DNA from: Ilyonectria destructans
Lineage: Eukaryota; Ascomycota; Sordariomycetes; Hypocreales; Nectriaceae
Reading direction: 5' to 3'
DNA length: 64,000 nt
Assembly (NCBI GenBank): GCA_020740775.1
Contig: JAHEWK010000020.1
Span: 868,001-932,000 of the forward strand
A program made the position numbers and the translations under genes. Shown here piece by piece: positions 21,578-34,478 of this stretch; position 1 is the first letter of the stretch; every line of letters starts with the position of its first letter. The notes beneath the pieces are model-generated. The model did not search any database. It saw nothing but the letters and a program-made list of their open reading frames with translations, and was not told where the DNA came from.

Positions 21578-22335
21578 GTACGGTAGGTATTTAAATTAAG
21601 GTGATCATTTAATATGGTCTGGGGATAAAAATAGCACTGAAATTCTCTCACAGTCTTGGTACGTGGGGGCTGGTCGGTGACAAGAGGCATCGCCAATTTA
21701 GGGGTCAAACTGAGCCTTCTCGAGATCGAGGTCTGCCGGTCGATGGACGGCGGATTGCGGAGCTAGAGTGGGGCCGTCTCTCCTGAGTGCCCCGGACCCA
21801 CGGCCGGATCGGATCTAGCCGCGCATATCGTTCCGACCGCGGGGCAAGTGGACGCGGCAGAGCCGGAACATGTGACAGTGCCAACGCCAAACGTACCCCG
21901 GCGAAGGAGGGCGAGCCGGACCAGCAGAGAGCGCCGGCTGGCAAAACGCATGCGGTCGAGGCACTGCCCGGGCGAACGAGACAGCTCATTAGAGAGAAGA
22001 GACTCCTATTTTGATAGGCGGGCTGAAACAGCTTCGCCAGCTGCCGTCATGCAGGATAAGCTCGAATAAGCAAGACCCCAAGGGCCATCCAGACAAACAG
22101 CATGTCGGCAAAAACATGAGGCTGGGAAGGGACGGCATGCCACCCCTGAAAGCCTTAAGATTAGGGTGCTCTAAACATGGATCATGATCTCATACGACGG
22201 CGGGTTCGGATGGTTACAACGTGGCGAGTGTGGCTGGAATAGAACCAACACTGCCAGCGCTAGAAACGAACCCGCTTGGGGGTACCAACAGTCGTGAAGC
22301 GAGCCAACATCAACAAGGAACTGGCTTGGATGCGT
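21578..22335. other. Intergenic with an Arg-rich coding-like frame
   Basis: The plus strand is open at 21848-22069 (contains VPRRRRASRTSRERRLAKRM, ending VMQDKLE). It is preceded by open sequence without a clear start and I cannot assign it. The region next to 22336 is the 3' flank of the PI4-kinase gene. Confidence 0.25.
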
Positions 22336-24792
22336 TCACCAGCAAGTAAAGACCGGATTCCTGCTCTTGTCAGCCTCAAGGCGCTCGACAATGACCTTGC
22401 GTTGGTTGCCCATTTGGCCTTCGGCAGCAGCATAACCCAAGTCGCCTTCAAGGTCATCGTTGTAGGTTTCATGGTACTGCTGTGCGATGGTGTTGCTGTT
22501 GCGGCGGGCGGCGGCATTGACGAATGAATACCTCCGCTGCTGCCGCGGCGCCTGCTGCTGCTGCTGCTGGCGCGCTGGCTCGTACATGTTGAGAGCACGC
22601 GCAGGTCCCTGGTAGCTGTTTCTGAACCCAACTGTCTGGACGGTGGGACGCTCGCCCAGCTCCCCGCCACGCTGCTGCTGCCCCGCCAGTCCCAGAAGAT
22701 TGGAATCGCTCGACGGTACCTCGTCTGGTGATTGGGCTGTTTCACCCGTCGGAGAAGAGAGCTCGAAGCGACCGGGATGGGGCATATCTGCTGGAGCACT
22801 TGCTAAGCCGAGGAGATCCTCAATGGGAGGATTAGGAGCCGGAGCCGAGCTAGCAATATCGGCCTCGTCCATGGACTGACGGACGTGGGGGTTGCGGCGG
22901 ACTTCGGACGAGGTAGCCCCCATCGGAACGGTAACAGGCACGTCAACCAGATCGTCCCATACACAAACTCTGGTCCGGCGTGTGAGTTCAAGAGGACCAT
23001 GATCGGGCGTCTTGAGAGTCTCAACAACATTCCAGGCCTGACCCTTCATGACAGCGATTTGCTTGGCAAACATGCGCTCCTGGAAATCAACATCCATCTG
23101 GAACACTCTCTTCAGGGCGAGTGTGGTCTGGCTCCACCATGTCGTAGATGTGAGAAGGGGTAGGAAGTGGTCTCGCGTCTTCTGTGAGAAGGGTCTGCCG
23201 ATAAGGTCTACAGGCAAGAAAAGCCAGCCAAAGGGGAAACTTAGATCCGAAAGTCAGTACTACTTCATTAGGAGAGTGATATCCTCATCCTTACCTTCTC
23301 CAAGCATCCGGATGCTTCCACGGCCATGATAGTGAGTTATCGACGGCTCCGATACTGATGGGGGGTTCGTTCCCTGTAAATTGCCGACTAGACGCACTCA
23401 TTGGCTTCTGGGTTTTGTAAGGATATGATGCCCTTGTAGGGCGAGGAGCCTGCTGCGAGAGATCAACAGGCCGGGGTCCCTCCTCCTCGGTGACTGGGCC
23501 CATATTCAAGTGAACGGGATCTGAGGCGATTGAGTCCTTGCCAGCCTCCCAGTCCACCTTGATCATCCAATTGTCTAAACCGCGGTCTGTGTTTCGCATA
23601 ATGTAGTCGAGAATGACCAGCTTCTCGAGCTCTTCTCGAAGGGATTCCTTTAGATTTTCTGTCCAGATAAAGTTGTCAGGGCCCAGGAGATTCTCTTCCT
23701 GCCCGGCCTGTTCATCGTCGCTAGCCCATGCGTCATCTGGTGAGGCATGACCGGATGGTCGACAACTCTCAGTCCACCTCCTCCGCTTCTTACTGTGCCC
23801 GTCATTCGTCCGGAAGTCGGACCAGTACTGGTCCGGCCAGGGGTGCTCGCGGAGAAATACACTGGCATCCTTGAAGCCCTTGAGGAAGACCTGGAAGCTG
23901 CCGGGCTTGGCAGGCAATGGCTTCTTATTGCGGTTAAACTTACGGCGATCCCAGAATGGATAGTGGAAGGATTTGGAGGAGAGCCAGACGACATCGGTGT
24001 ACGAGACGAGGTGAGTCCGTAGTTGGCAATCGAGGACGTAGGCAGCGGCTTCGCTAACGTAGGAGAGATTGGGAATCAGACTGCGCAGAATTAGAAACGG
24101 ATGCTGTAGAGCGCAATCGAGGGAACATACCAAGCTCGTCCAAAGCAGCAGGGAAACAGGCTGCGATGAATCCACTTGTTCCACTTGGGATTTCCTGCCG
24201 CATACGGCTCTTCATCCTTGGGCTTAAATACGCCCACAATCTTGCCGTCTGGGTTCCGGGCAAAGTAACTACCCGAGCTACCCTGAGAAATCCTGCTGGG
24301 ATGAATTTCTTGTCTGATAGCCGTTCGAACGCTTTCGACGATCGTCTCGAACTCATCCCTGGTCATTACGCCCTCCTGTGGCCCGGCGATGCTCTCAGCG
24401 GTGACGGGGCACACACCCTCAGGGGCCTGGAAGACGGAGTAATGAATCTCGAGGCGCTCCTCTTCGCCGGGCTGGTTCTTGCCCTTGCGCTTGAAGCGAG
24501 ACGCGAGCTCGTCGGCCCAGCGCTCAAGACGGGCATTGATGGCCTTGAGATCGACACGGGCGTTGCTGCTGACACGGTGACGAAACTTGGGCCTTGAGGA
24601 CGAAGCGAAGGACTTGGGACTAGCCATGCCAGAGCCACGGCGCGGCTGGGTAACGGGGGCATATCGGGGCGCAGAGGCCGGCTGCAGCGAGGCGTAGGAT
24701 TGGGAGGGGGGATCATCGTCGGAGTCGTCGCTGTGGTTATCGGCCTGGGCGAGGCGTTCGTAGCCCGTTGTTGCGGGGCGGGATCGAGGCAT
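22336..24792 (-). CDS. lsb6: Type II phosphatidylinositol 4-kinase
   Basis: Three exons, 24792-24131, 24080-23295 and 23239-22336, are joined by consensus introns (GTATGT...GCGCAG and GTAAGG...CTAAG) and give 783 residues. The kinase core is recognisable: the glycine-rich SQGSSGSYFAR, ATP-binding VGVFKPKDEEPYA, the cysteine-rich WIHRSLFPCCFGRACLIPN (palmitoylation site CCFG in the family), catalytic MRNTDRGLDNWMIK, and the downstream DHFLPLLTSTTWW region. The N-terminal 110 residues and the Q-rich C-terminus are low-complexity. The enzyme makes PI4P on endosomal/vacuolar and plasma membranes (yeast Lsb6, human PI4K2A). The gene is intact. The start is the first ATG of the frame, MPRSRPATTGYERL, and fits fungal homologues. 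Confidence 0.95.
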
Positions 24793-26848
24793 GATGGCGA
24801 TGGATGAGGAAGCGAGCGGAGATGGAGGATGGGACTTGAGGTGGGATTAAGGAGTTTGCAGGGCCATTCCTTGCCGAGGATGATTGGAGACGGTTTTTAG
24901 GTGTCGATGAGAGAGACTCGTTTTGTTAACCGATCGTGGGAACGCGCGATCGCAGGGTGGAAAGCGGAGAAATGTTGTTTTGTCCCGGACGAAGAGCGAG
25001 GTATGGAAGGGGGATATGAATAGCAGGTGAAGAAAGCTTGTTAAAAGCGGTATGCGTAATCAAGAAGCAAAAGAAGGCAAAAGAGGAAGAGAAAGCGGAG
25101 AAAATAATCAACCACAGGCTTCGCTGTCGCTGTCGCTGTCGCTGAATGAAGCTTCTGGAATCACGATAGCGATGGTCTGAGTGTGGTTCGCGAGTTGCAA
25201 GTTTGGAAGCTGGCGCATGTCGTCATGGATAGGCTCGCGTGGCCAACCTGAGGTTCTCTGCTTGTGACAGCCAAGCTCCCGTCTGGGCACAACGGACTCC
25301 ATGAGTACGTACCCAGGTGCCCGGACGTCCACTGGAGGACTCGGGGTTCAAGGGCGCCGTGGACGGAACGGGGACTTTGATCCGTCGAGACAGCCTCGAC
25401 TTGCACAACATTTTTTAGGGGCTTCAGAATCTTGATTCTCCTGTCTCAATCAACTTACAATGCCTAATTTTCCCTTTCCCATAACATTTCCTTCATGACA
25501 GCTTACAGCTTCCGCCTTGTCACTGTTGCTTAAGCTCACCAGGCGGGCCATTGCATCGTCCTATCGTAGCCAGAAGCTCCATGCTGAGTAGCGTAAATGG
25601 AACGGTCTCGGCCCTTGACATTCAGCATGTCACCCCCACCTTGAGGTGAGCATGCTAGCTCAGCCAACGAGGAGATGCATATCGTCTGTCCTGGGCGCTA
25701 ACAGCTTTCTCTCACTGCGTGTAGGGGATGGGCATAACGCGTCATAAGACCGTATGCGGATGAATTACGTTTCAGTGACGCATTCCCACCCCCAAAAAAA
25801 AGTTAAAAATAAAAATAAAAATCAACGAACTTTCAATCCAACCCTCCATGGTCATAGTAAATAACAAAATCTGCGATATAATTTAAATCCAAGCAATAAT
25901 CAAGGAATCATGGTCCTGGGACTACTAACTGCTATAGCGGCTTGTCCTGCGATCGTTGGTACTACTGAATCGATCCGCCAAGGCCAAAGAAAAAATTCTA
26001 AAGAACAACACAGAGGCGTGAAATCGAATCTCATCGTTTCTTGAGCCAGTACCTCACCCGCGGGCAGCGAACAGACTCGGAACACCACCTTGTTAGGCCA
26101 TGGGATTGCACTCGGATCGATAAGAGAATTACCTTGGCTGGGAGGGTTTCATGACTGTAGAAGATGATGAGGGGTCATGGGCGCTCTATTTCGACCGAGA
26201 CGACAATGGCTTGCGGGGCAAAAGGTCCAAGGAAAGGATTTTAGAAGTTGAGCTGACAAGGAAAGAGAGGAGAAAGGGTAAAGATGATCAGGGTTAAGCA
26301 GTCGCGGGGCCGGCGGGACCAGGTTTAATCTCCCGGCCTCCTCGGTCATGTTAGGCACAGAAGGGTCATGCCATAAGGTACCCCCTGTTTCACTGCTCGA
26401 TGGGGATGCTCGTCTGCTCCCACGTGCAAGAAATCCCAGCTCGGGTCAGCTAAGTGGATTGATGAACCCTAGCCAGGGACATGACGCCATCTTACAACCG
26501 ACATCATGGTTCTTCCTACAGGCGTTCTTTCACATGTCAAGTTTTAGGCGTTTTTCGGTGCGTTGGAGAATGGAGAGATTAGCGGCCGCACGCCGCGCAA
26601 GTCGGCCGTCAACATTCCTCAACAAATCGAACTAACGGTGCTGTGCTCAACGGAAATGCACATGCCTAACTTGCTAAATGGACACATTACTGATATAAAC
26701 ACCATCATCCCACAGAAAACTTTTGAATGTCTCTTTGAAATTGTGGCAGCGCACATAATTTCCATCCGGGCGATATCACCACTCACTGAGTAACCAATCT
26801 ACACCGATCTCAAGCTTCTCCGTTAGCGGCAATATACCCGCCTTCGCC
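24793..26848. other. Intergenic with one possible small gene
   Basis: The first part is the PI4-kinase promoter side. At 25108-25411 the minus strand is coding-like in shifting frames, ending in SFSDSDSDSEACG from a short GCGACA-type tandem repeat (about 25122-25145); a donor GTACGT lies at about 25307. It might be a small two-exon gene but no family is recognised. Purine runs occur near 25795-25825. Nothing else seen. Confidence 0.3.
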
Positions 26849-28533
26849 ATGATAGGTATATCCGCCTGGGACTACATTTTCATTCGAACATGCATATTCC
26901 TCCTGCACCTCGTTGCACCCCTTAGTGTTGTCTATTCGCTGGTCAGCTGGCTAATCCATCTTCCGTTCCATATCCCCCATGTGCTAGAGGTGTGGCTCGC
27001 TCTCGAGGCAGTGTTCTACCTTCTCGTCTATCTCCCGCGCAAAAACTACCTCCAGACAGTCGTGACACATCCCGCCGCCGGCCGTGACGATCGCCGGAGG
27101 TTGTTCTGGCGCTGCCACGGCAACATTCCAGATCCGGACCGGTACTTGACGAGATGGTTCCGGGATGCGCCGACAGTAGAGATTAAACGGGAGAACGTCA
27201 AGGACTTCTTCCGGTGGGCGTTCCTAAACTCCGGCGAGCCTGATCCGGCATACGATGAGGAGCTGGAGGAGTACATTGGAGAGATGGAGAAGTTGTTAGG
27301 GAGGAAGCTGGAACCTGGCCGCGGCAACGCGCAGTGCCTTAGATTGACGCTTGATAAGGTCGAGATGTTACATCGGAGTTTGATATGGTATCTGGTAAGT
27401 TTTCATGGTGGGCTATGCAATGAACTTCTCGCCCACAGTACAAGTCAGGGAGGTTTACCAACTTGATTCTATAGTGTGTGTTTGTGGTCGATACGTTAGC
27501 GTCTATCTATTTGCGCTACTACTCCTTCGACTTCCACCGCACGTCGTTGTTCCGGTTTCTCGCCGTCTTCCCCACGCGCCCCCTCGCTCTCTTCACCACC
27601 TATCGTTCCCCTGCGAGAACTCTCACTTACTGGTACCGGCCGCACACCTCCAGGACCAGACTCCCCGTCTTATTTATACACGGTATCGGTGTTGGACTCT
27701 ACCTGTATATACCATTCTTGGCCGACCTCAATGCCGAAGATGGCGAGGATCCGTCGGATGGGCAGGTGGGGATCATCGCTATAGAGATCATGCCAATAAG
27801 CTCCAGGATAGCAGCTGAGGCAATGTTGAAGGATGAGATGTGCGAGGAGGTTCATTGCATTTTAAAGGCACATGGGTGGGAAAGGTTTGTACTAGTGTCA
27901 CACTCGTGAGTGGCCCCGTTTCTTTCTCTGAATTTGTGTCTTGGTCATTGCCCTATATTAACTTCATCTCTGTGAAGCTACGGAAGCGTGGTTGCTACGC
28001 ATCTCCTCCACACGCCACGGATCGCAAGCAAGATCGGGCCGATTTTGTTTGTTGATCCTGTGTCATTCCTGCTACATCTCCCTGAGGTAGCATATAATTT
28101 TGTAACGTCTTCCCTACATGACTACTAACGGTCTCCGCTAACCTCGACACATCAGATCTGTCGGAAGCCGACCCACGCTAGTGAACACCTGCTCTCCTAC
28201 TTCGGCTCTAAAGACATGGGCGTCGCGCATACGTTATTCCGACGTTTCATATGGTCTGATAATGCCTTGTGGAAGGAAGACATCCAGGACCATCGCGTGG
28301 CTGTTGTGCTAGCCGGCAGAGACGTGATCGTGGACACGAAAGCAATTGGGGCGTATTTGACGGGCGCAGATGACTGGTCTCTGGAGACTGAAAGCTGGGA
28401 ACATGGAGTATGGAAAGGTGACGGGCTGGATGTGCTGTGGTTTCAAGATTTAGACCATGGAGAGGTCTTTAGCGGGAGGAGGACGAGAAAGAGGTTGGTG
28501 GATATTGTTAGGAGATTCGTTGTGGAGGAATAG
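26849..28533 (+). CDS. Membrane-anchored alpha/beta-hydrolase, four exons
   Basis: Exons 26849-27394, 27475-27905, 27978-28086 and 28156-28533 join in frame through GTAAGT, GTGAGT and GTAGCA donors to 487 residues. The N-terminus has two hydrophobic segments (about residues 8-30 and 47-62), suggesting membrane anchoring. The hydrolase fold starts at LPVLFIHGIGVGLYLYIPFL (oxyanion HG motif). The nucleophile elbow is LVSHSYGS, the acid is probably in VLAGRDVIVD, and the His is in LDHGEVF near the C-terminus. The third acceptor is GAAG, a little weak. No substrate can be named. It belongs to the broad AB_hydrolase_1 group found widely in ascomycetes. No lesion seen. Confidence 0.85.
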
Positions 28534-29667
28534 CTGTCTGTATTTAGTCTAATAGCGGCAGAGACCTGAAATCTTTCACACTTGGTGGCTTCGATTCTTA
28601 CAGCCCTACGCTGGTGAAGGCGGGACGAAAGAGATGGTTAGTTGCATGATGGAAAACAGCAACAGCTATTACGGCTTTTTGGTGATAAGCTAGGAACCTG
28701 GATCACAAGGTAGCGAAGTATCTTGCCAGATGTGGACATCGGGAACATGACATGTAGTCTAACTTCCAATGGATGAGCACGGACATCCCATTTACCCGGC
28801 AGTTCATTCACAGAGTCCCACTGCCAGGGATCTCAATTCTCCCCTGTAAAAATTCTTCCTTCCCCGCAGCTGTTAGCAGTTTGCTAATGGAGAGGCATTT
28901 ATCAGGCCACCCGACCACGCTTTTGCCTCTGAGGTCCCATCGGGGCCTTAACAGGCACAGAGAACGACCTTAGGAGAGTTCATCTTCCTCTGCAAAGCTG
29001 GTCTCGACACGCAGCCGGACCTCGCGACTGCCTACAGAACCAAGACAGACCGAGGTATTGGAGGGCGCGCAAGGCCCTCCAAACAACGACGCTGGTCGCA
29101 GAGGTTTTTCTCCCTGAAGGCAAGCTGCACGCCAGTCTCTGATTCCTTCGAGGGTTTTTCCCTACTGCCACAACTTGGCCATTTCTATCGCTTGGTTACT
29201 GGAGGATAGACTGCGTCAGCAGCTTTGGCAAAGGATGTGAGAGAATTCTGACTAGTTGAAAACCATGGGTTGACCACCCGCACCTGCACATCCCGCTGAC
29301 GGGTAACAGGCTTGACACAGAGCGCCTTTGAGCCGATGCCATGCTGGATGAGCTGGAGGAGATGCAGTTGCAGGAGGCAAAGCCAGGAATGCTTGTATTG
29401 ACATGCTTAGCGACACCTACAGTAGAGGATGGATACGGATAGGAAAGCTGCCTCTCAGGGTTCGAGTTCAGCTCCCCTTGGAGTCGAGGGTCTGAGTCCA
29501 ACTCCCCTTGGAGGCCTTGCAAGAGGACCGGTGGAGCCGTGAGGCGGCAGCAACTTCGAATAGCTCAGCTCAGCACGTCCTGTGCCCCAATAGGGGACCT
29601 GCCCGGACGGAAAATATACATACATACATACATACTGCCAGGGATCTCACCCTCACCCAAGGCTCGA
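28534..29667. other. Intergenic with a small stem-loop and TACA microsatellite
   Basis: No gene recognised. A perfect 9-bp stem TTGGAGGGC/GCCCTCCAA with a 7-nt loop lies at 29058-29082. A (TACA) repeat of about four units occurs near 29615-29635. Confidence 0.4.
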
Positions 29668-30577
29668 AACCACTACATCCACTCCACTTTTGGACCAAGT
29701 AGAGTGGATGTACGATTTATTAGGCAATTACATAGTGGATGTAACACATATTCGACCGGAGTGGAATGGATGTACACGTGGATTTATAAGTGGATTTTTG
29801 TAAGTGGATTTTTGAGGCTATTCACAACCTCGTCGACGCCTATTCAGCCTCACTTTCAGAGGTTGACACTAACTCTTCAGCCTCTTGCTGCTGTGATGAA
29901 TCGTCAATCTCGCTGGCGCTGTCCTCGCCCTCGAATAGCCATTTTGACTCAGCAAGAGCCAGCTCGTCGTCGCTTAGAGTCCCACAGCCGGCATCCAGCT
30001 TACTTTCGAGGTGTGACTTAAGCAATGGATCCAGGTCCTTGATAAGGCCAGCACGGTACCAAGAGCGTAAGACCTGACAAATGGCGATAATCTCAGCATC
30101 TAGGTTCGTACGCAACCCCGAGACCATCTTGCCAGCAGCTGAAAATAACCTCTCACACTCGGCTGACATCGGCTGGATCGTCAGGAAGTCCAATGCCATC
30201 CTGGATAACCGAGGATATCTGCCTTGCTTAGTGATCCAGTAACCAATTGGATCACGAACGTTGCCGTCACTGGCGTCACGATCCGTCTGCCACGCTTGGT
30301 ACTCGTCACCAACAATAGCTGCTGCGTAGGCTGGTATTGAGCTTGGCAGACGACTGTTCTTCTCGAAGGGATTGAAAAACCGAGGTCTTTTTGCTGGTGG
30401 CTCGTCGTCGCCTCTGCTGCTGCTGGTTCTAACCTCGAGACGAGCGTAATCGGACAGCCAGACGTCGGCAACCATCTCTTTTGCCTTTTCAACCCAGCTA
30501 GGCTTATGAGCCCACGTTTCATCAAACCAGTCCCAACGATAAGCTGGATGGAGCGCCATAGCCGTATAGTAGATGGG
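29668..30577 (-). mobile_element. hAT fragment: 3' end with subterminal repeats, cut off at an LTR
   Basis: The minus-strand frame (stop at 29840) encodes the C-terminal hAT dimerisation region: DPIGYWITKQGRYPRLSRMA, FLTIQPMSAECERLFSAAGK, and an acidic tail. It is open right up to the LTR boundary at 30577 (PIYYTAMALHPAYRWDWF). Between 29668 and 29815 lies an array of AGTGGATGTA-type words in both orientations, including a hairpin TACATCCACTC/GAGTGGATGTA around 29675-29712. These look like hAT subterminal sites. The 5' two thirds of the transposase, including the first two catalytic acids, are absent. Confidence 0.8.
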
Positions 30578-30793
30578 TGTGAAAGGCCTCTAGTGAGTTG
30601 ATTCAACTAACTAGTCCCTATGCTGTTTACTTTCAAGATGAAGAAAGGAAAGAATCTAAATACAAACTGGGTGCGTGAAGACGCGTTATATCTTCTTTAA
30701 TATAGAAGATTCGAGAATCAACTCGATGGCGCTGTGGAGAAGAATTCGGGCTTGGCGGCAGAGCCGCCAGCCAAGTGGGCCTGACCCGTTACA
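30578..30793 (-). mobile_element. 216-bp LTR, copy A (no target duplication)
   Basis: In the minus orientation it begins TGTAACGGGTCAGGCCCACT and ends GGCCTTTCACA, so it has TG...CA ends. It is identical over all 216 bp to 43468-43683 by direct comparison. The outer pentamers do not match (ATGGG and TTTTG). It separates a 3'-truncated secreted-protein gene from a 5'-truncated hAT fragment. Confidence 0.9.
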
Positions 30794-31662
30794 TTTTGGC
30801 CCAATTCGTAGTCCTGACCGAATCGAATGCTTCCAGTGAGAAAATTCATACATTCTGCGTTATCTCCGTACTGCTTGCTTGCTCCGGTGCAATACTTATC
30901 ATGCACTTGGCAGATGCCGGTAGCTAGTGTGTAGGCGAGGGTGGTGATTGCCTCAGCACGACTTGGCGCGCCGAGCTTCCTAGCGGCAGCGGCAACAAGT
31001 GTGTCGAGGAGAAAGCCAAACCACCGAAATGTTGCGTCGTACTGCAAAATTTCCCGCCTGTCATTCCATGCAATGAAGGTGTCGATCGTTACGGGAACCA
31101 TAATTTCAAAGAGACTCGAGTTGAACATCACAACTGTGGTGGCCGCTGCAATATAATCATTTGCGGTAAACTCGGTAATTTCGTAAGATACTGGTAGGTT
31201 GAGAAGGGAGACTGAGTTTGGATCGGTGAAGAGGCCGAAAAGATACTCGGTGTTGAGCTCACGTCCGGGGAAATTGCGAGTGATATCGACGCGTCCTTGC
31301 ACCTACGAGTGTGTTAGCGCTCGGTAACCATACCCAAAGACTCCTTGTCTTGCATTTTCTGCAAAAAAGGTCGAGTTAACGGCCTTGGCCTGTTCGAGGT
31401 TGGCCGGATACAGGAAATTATCCCAGAATTTAGTCTCCAACTCCCAAAGCTCATTGTACGTGAACTTGGGACAACTTTGAGACCCACAAGAAGCTATATA
31501 TGATTGTTGTTAGTGAGAACAAGACGTATTGATGCATACTATGTCGAGTGACCAACCAGTTGCTCCTCTGCGTGAGGCCGTAGACCCGGACACAAGGACG
31601 TCATGTAGATGCCCGTAGATGCCACTAAAGAGGTAAATCAAGCAAATGAGAAAGTAGTTCAT
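30794..31662 (-). pseudogene. Secreted fungal protein, 3' end lost at LTR
   Basis: Three exons are readable: ATG at 31662 with signal peptide MNYFLICLIYLFSGIYG; after an intron GTTGGT...TATATAG, a mature part CGSQSCPKFTYNELWELETK containing FWDNFLYPANLEQAKAVNST; then, after an intron with a GC donor (GCAAGA...TCGTAG), VDITRNFPGRELNTEYLFGL through to YCTGASKQYGDNAECMNFLT and FGQDYELGQN. The frame then enters the LTR and the expected Cys-rich C-terminus is missing. I recognise the pattern as an uncharacterised secreted family of filamentous fungi whose mid-region resembles a cystatin-like fold; function unknown. Everything before the LTR is open, so loss of the 3' end is the only visible lesion. 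Confidence 0.65.
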
Positions 31663-34478
31663 GGCTTGGATATGGTCGCAAGGGATCCGTGTAGGAGTGA
31701 CAATGGCTTCGAATAAAGTGTCAGTCAACTGGTGTGAAAGTTGCGCTCGGAAGTAGTTATGGACAGAGGTCCAATATATCATCAATAATGTGACTGTCCA
31801 ATTTCGACAGGACGCAATAGCAATAGTCAAATTCCGTGGGAAAATCTAGATGCGCGAAGCATCGACGACCGGGCGAAAAGGAGAGACTCGCGGCGGTGTT
31901 GATGCCATCTCGTATATGCATCACGCCATCTCGTATATGCATCGCTAGGAAAGATTATGCTGTTGATGACACTGCTGCAAAGGCAAACTTTGAAAGATTT
32001 TGGCTGCCATCGGTCTGCCAATCTATTAGTATAGAAACTCAAGTCTTGTCTGGGTTTAAAGACTCGGAAATTCCTTACGTCAAGGCAGCGATTGCTTGTT
32101 ACATCTTTGAGTGAACTTCCGCTCGTAACAGTAAAACCCTACGGAGGTTTCCGATTCGGAGAAAATTTGCCGGGGAAATCTTTGCGTACACACGGAAGTC
32201 TCTTTTGAGTGGCGATGTTATCAGACATTCTCAGCTATACAGATCCGGCCTTGGTCATCTGGAACCATGTACTTCCTTCCTCTGCATCATCGACCTTACC
32301 GTTGATCCGTCGAAGGATAAAATCACATGCTCCTACCTCGTAACGAAAGCGCTTCAGTCTTTCGGTGCGCCACCGGCTACGTATTGAACTTCGAAGGAAG
32401 TCCGGATGAAGTAGTAAAGATATTTGGGTTTTGCTCAGTGGCTCATGGTGGTTTGCAATACCTATGATAGACACGCATGTGGTTATTCAAAATGCCTTTT
32501 GCGAGCTGTAAGTCTTGACCGTAGAAATTCATAACGGTAATTAAGGAAATAGACGAATAAAGTAATCTCGCTATTTTAAGCAGCCTACTATTTTTATGTA
32601 TCTACAGAGAGCAGAAACTGTGGAATTCAGGGGAATATCTTGCAACTCACCCAAAACTCTTTCGGCAGCGAGACTTCTAGGCCGGGAGAGGGAGGCTGTT
32701 CTCATTCCGTTCTAAATCATGCTGGTCCTCGACCTGGAACACTGACGCAGATCCAGACCGCACCTGGGCTTGGGTAGAATTTCTCTCGGGACAAACGGAC
32801 TGTATCACCGGCGTTGCTAGTTGGAAGAAATTTGGTGTCTGTGAAGCAGGTGAAGAAACTCCGCCACGACATTAGCAATGCGTTACGTCTCACTTTCTCT
32901 TTAGTCTGTGCGAGTTTGTAAAATTATTAGAAACAAAAACTCGCTCGATTACACCATTCCTTGTAACTTTCTTGATGTCTAGCAGTGTATCCTATATGTT
33001 CTATGTCAGGAAAAGACCACGCCACCAGGTTCGTGATCTATATGGAATACCTCCAGCAATGATATGTAGGTTTATCACGGAAACAGCGAGTTAGGAAGCT
33101 TTTGGTTTCGTGGTATGTGCCGAATTACATGGAAGGAAAGCCTATTTTCTCGTGCTTGCCCGGTTAGAATCATGTATGTGAAGCAAAGGTCTTTCTCGGC
33201 TCTAGCCTGCGCGTTTAAGCCCAATCGCGCAATGTTTTAAAACAACGGCGATCGAAGCACATGTCAACGACGCGCGTCCACAGGCATGGTCTGGGAAGCC
33301 TTAAAAACGTTAGGTTGTCGATAGTAGTGGTGAATGAGACTGAGGCGCCTGGGAAATGGCTTCGATGATTCTGAATGCTGCGGGCTCGGCATTCACCGTA
33401 GAGTTTGGGCCGTTGCATCAAGGGCTAACGCCAGGAAGAACGCCAGCTGTGGGGGATGATGCCCGGCTGAAGGGCATCTAGAACGCAACGATGATGATAA
33501 GTCTATTTAGGTTTTCTAAAGGATACATTCACGCTAGTCATCTGGCTTATTAACATGAAGTCTTTCTTGTTCCAGACTCGACTTCGTAAGCTTGCTCTGC
33601 AGCATGTGATTGGACGATGAACCTCCTGTTGATACGAGATTGCAAGCAAGGACAAGCATGTGAGCAGATTCAATCAGTTCGCACTATTGGGTATCATTAT
33701 TGGGCATCCTTCGTACTCCATCAACGGGCCTAAAGAGATATAAATAATAAATACATTTTATAAATAATTACGAAATCATACATCGCAGATACGAGATCCT
33801 TGTCTTTAAGTTGATATCGCGTGTCAGCGGTGCTCCCACATGCCTGTCCTTACTTGCAATCCCGTTACCACAGGAAGTTGATTCGGTTGCCGAAAGGATC
33901 GGTACAACCTGGTGGGTGTCAAATCCAGTTTCAGGGTGCGGCCCGAGCGTGCAGCTAAAACCCAACGTTGGCCTCCGACCAATTAACTCGACCTCGGAGG
34001 TTTCATCGTGTGTGCAAAGAGAAGAACTGAGTGAGAGTTACTTGGACTTCTATGGGAAACGATCTTCTCATTCACCCATCGCCTGCAAGGTCCATATGCC
34101 CATATGTATGTGAGCAACATGCCCACGGACGTCGGTGGGAAGTGAGAATAATCAGGAATGTCTTTTTCCAGAGCCTTACTACCTCGGTATGGAATCAGAA
34201 CTTGCATCAGGGAGTTGAGGAAGCGTCGAGCGGTGTGGACAGCTATGATTGTCGTTCCCTATCACATGCTACCGGATCGCTTTGAGTTCTGAAGTGCACA
34301 GAAACCAGCGTCAGACCTAGGTCAGAGAAGTGCGTGGCGTTAGACTTCTTCAATGAGTGCATTTCTTCACGTGATAATAACCGGTTTATAAGTTCATCGT
34401 ACCCTGGCGAAATATCCCCAGGACATCTAGTCGGGAGTGATTCAGAGCCACCACTTTGCTCCAGAATTTTTTCTCGAA
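31663..34478. other. Long gene-free stretch
   Basis: Nothing convincing on either strand. A 22-bp tandem duplication (GCCATCTCGTATATGCATC unit) lies at about 31902-31942. Short open frames (for example 32205-32387, 33811-34113) resemble no known family. AT-rich sequence near 33735-33780. This could contain heavily decayed repeats. Confidence 0.4.

Noticed and set aside
25108..25411. Possible small gene ending in a Ser/Asp repeat
   Set aside because: Frames shift within the stretch and the end is encoded by a simple tandem repeat; evidence too weak for a CDS call.
30573..30798. Target duplication for LTR copy A
   Set aside because: The flanking pentamers ATGGG and TTTTG do not match in either orientation.
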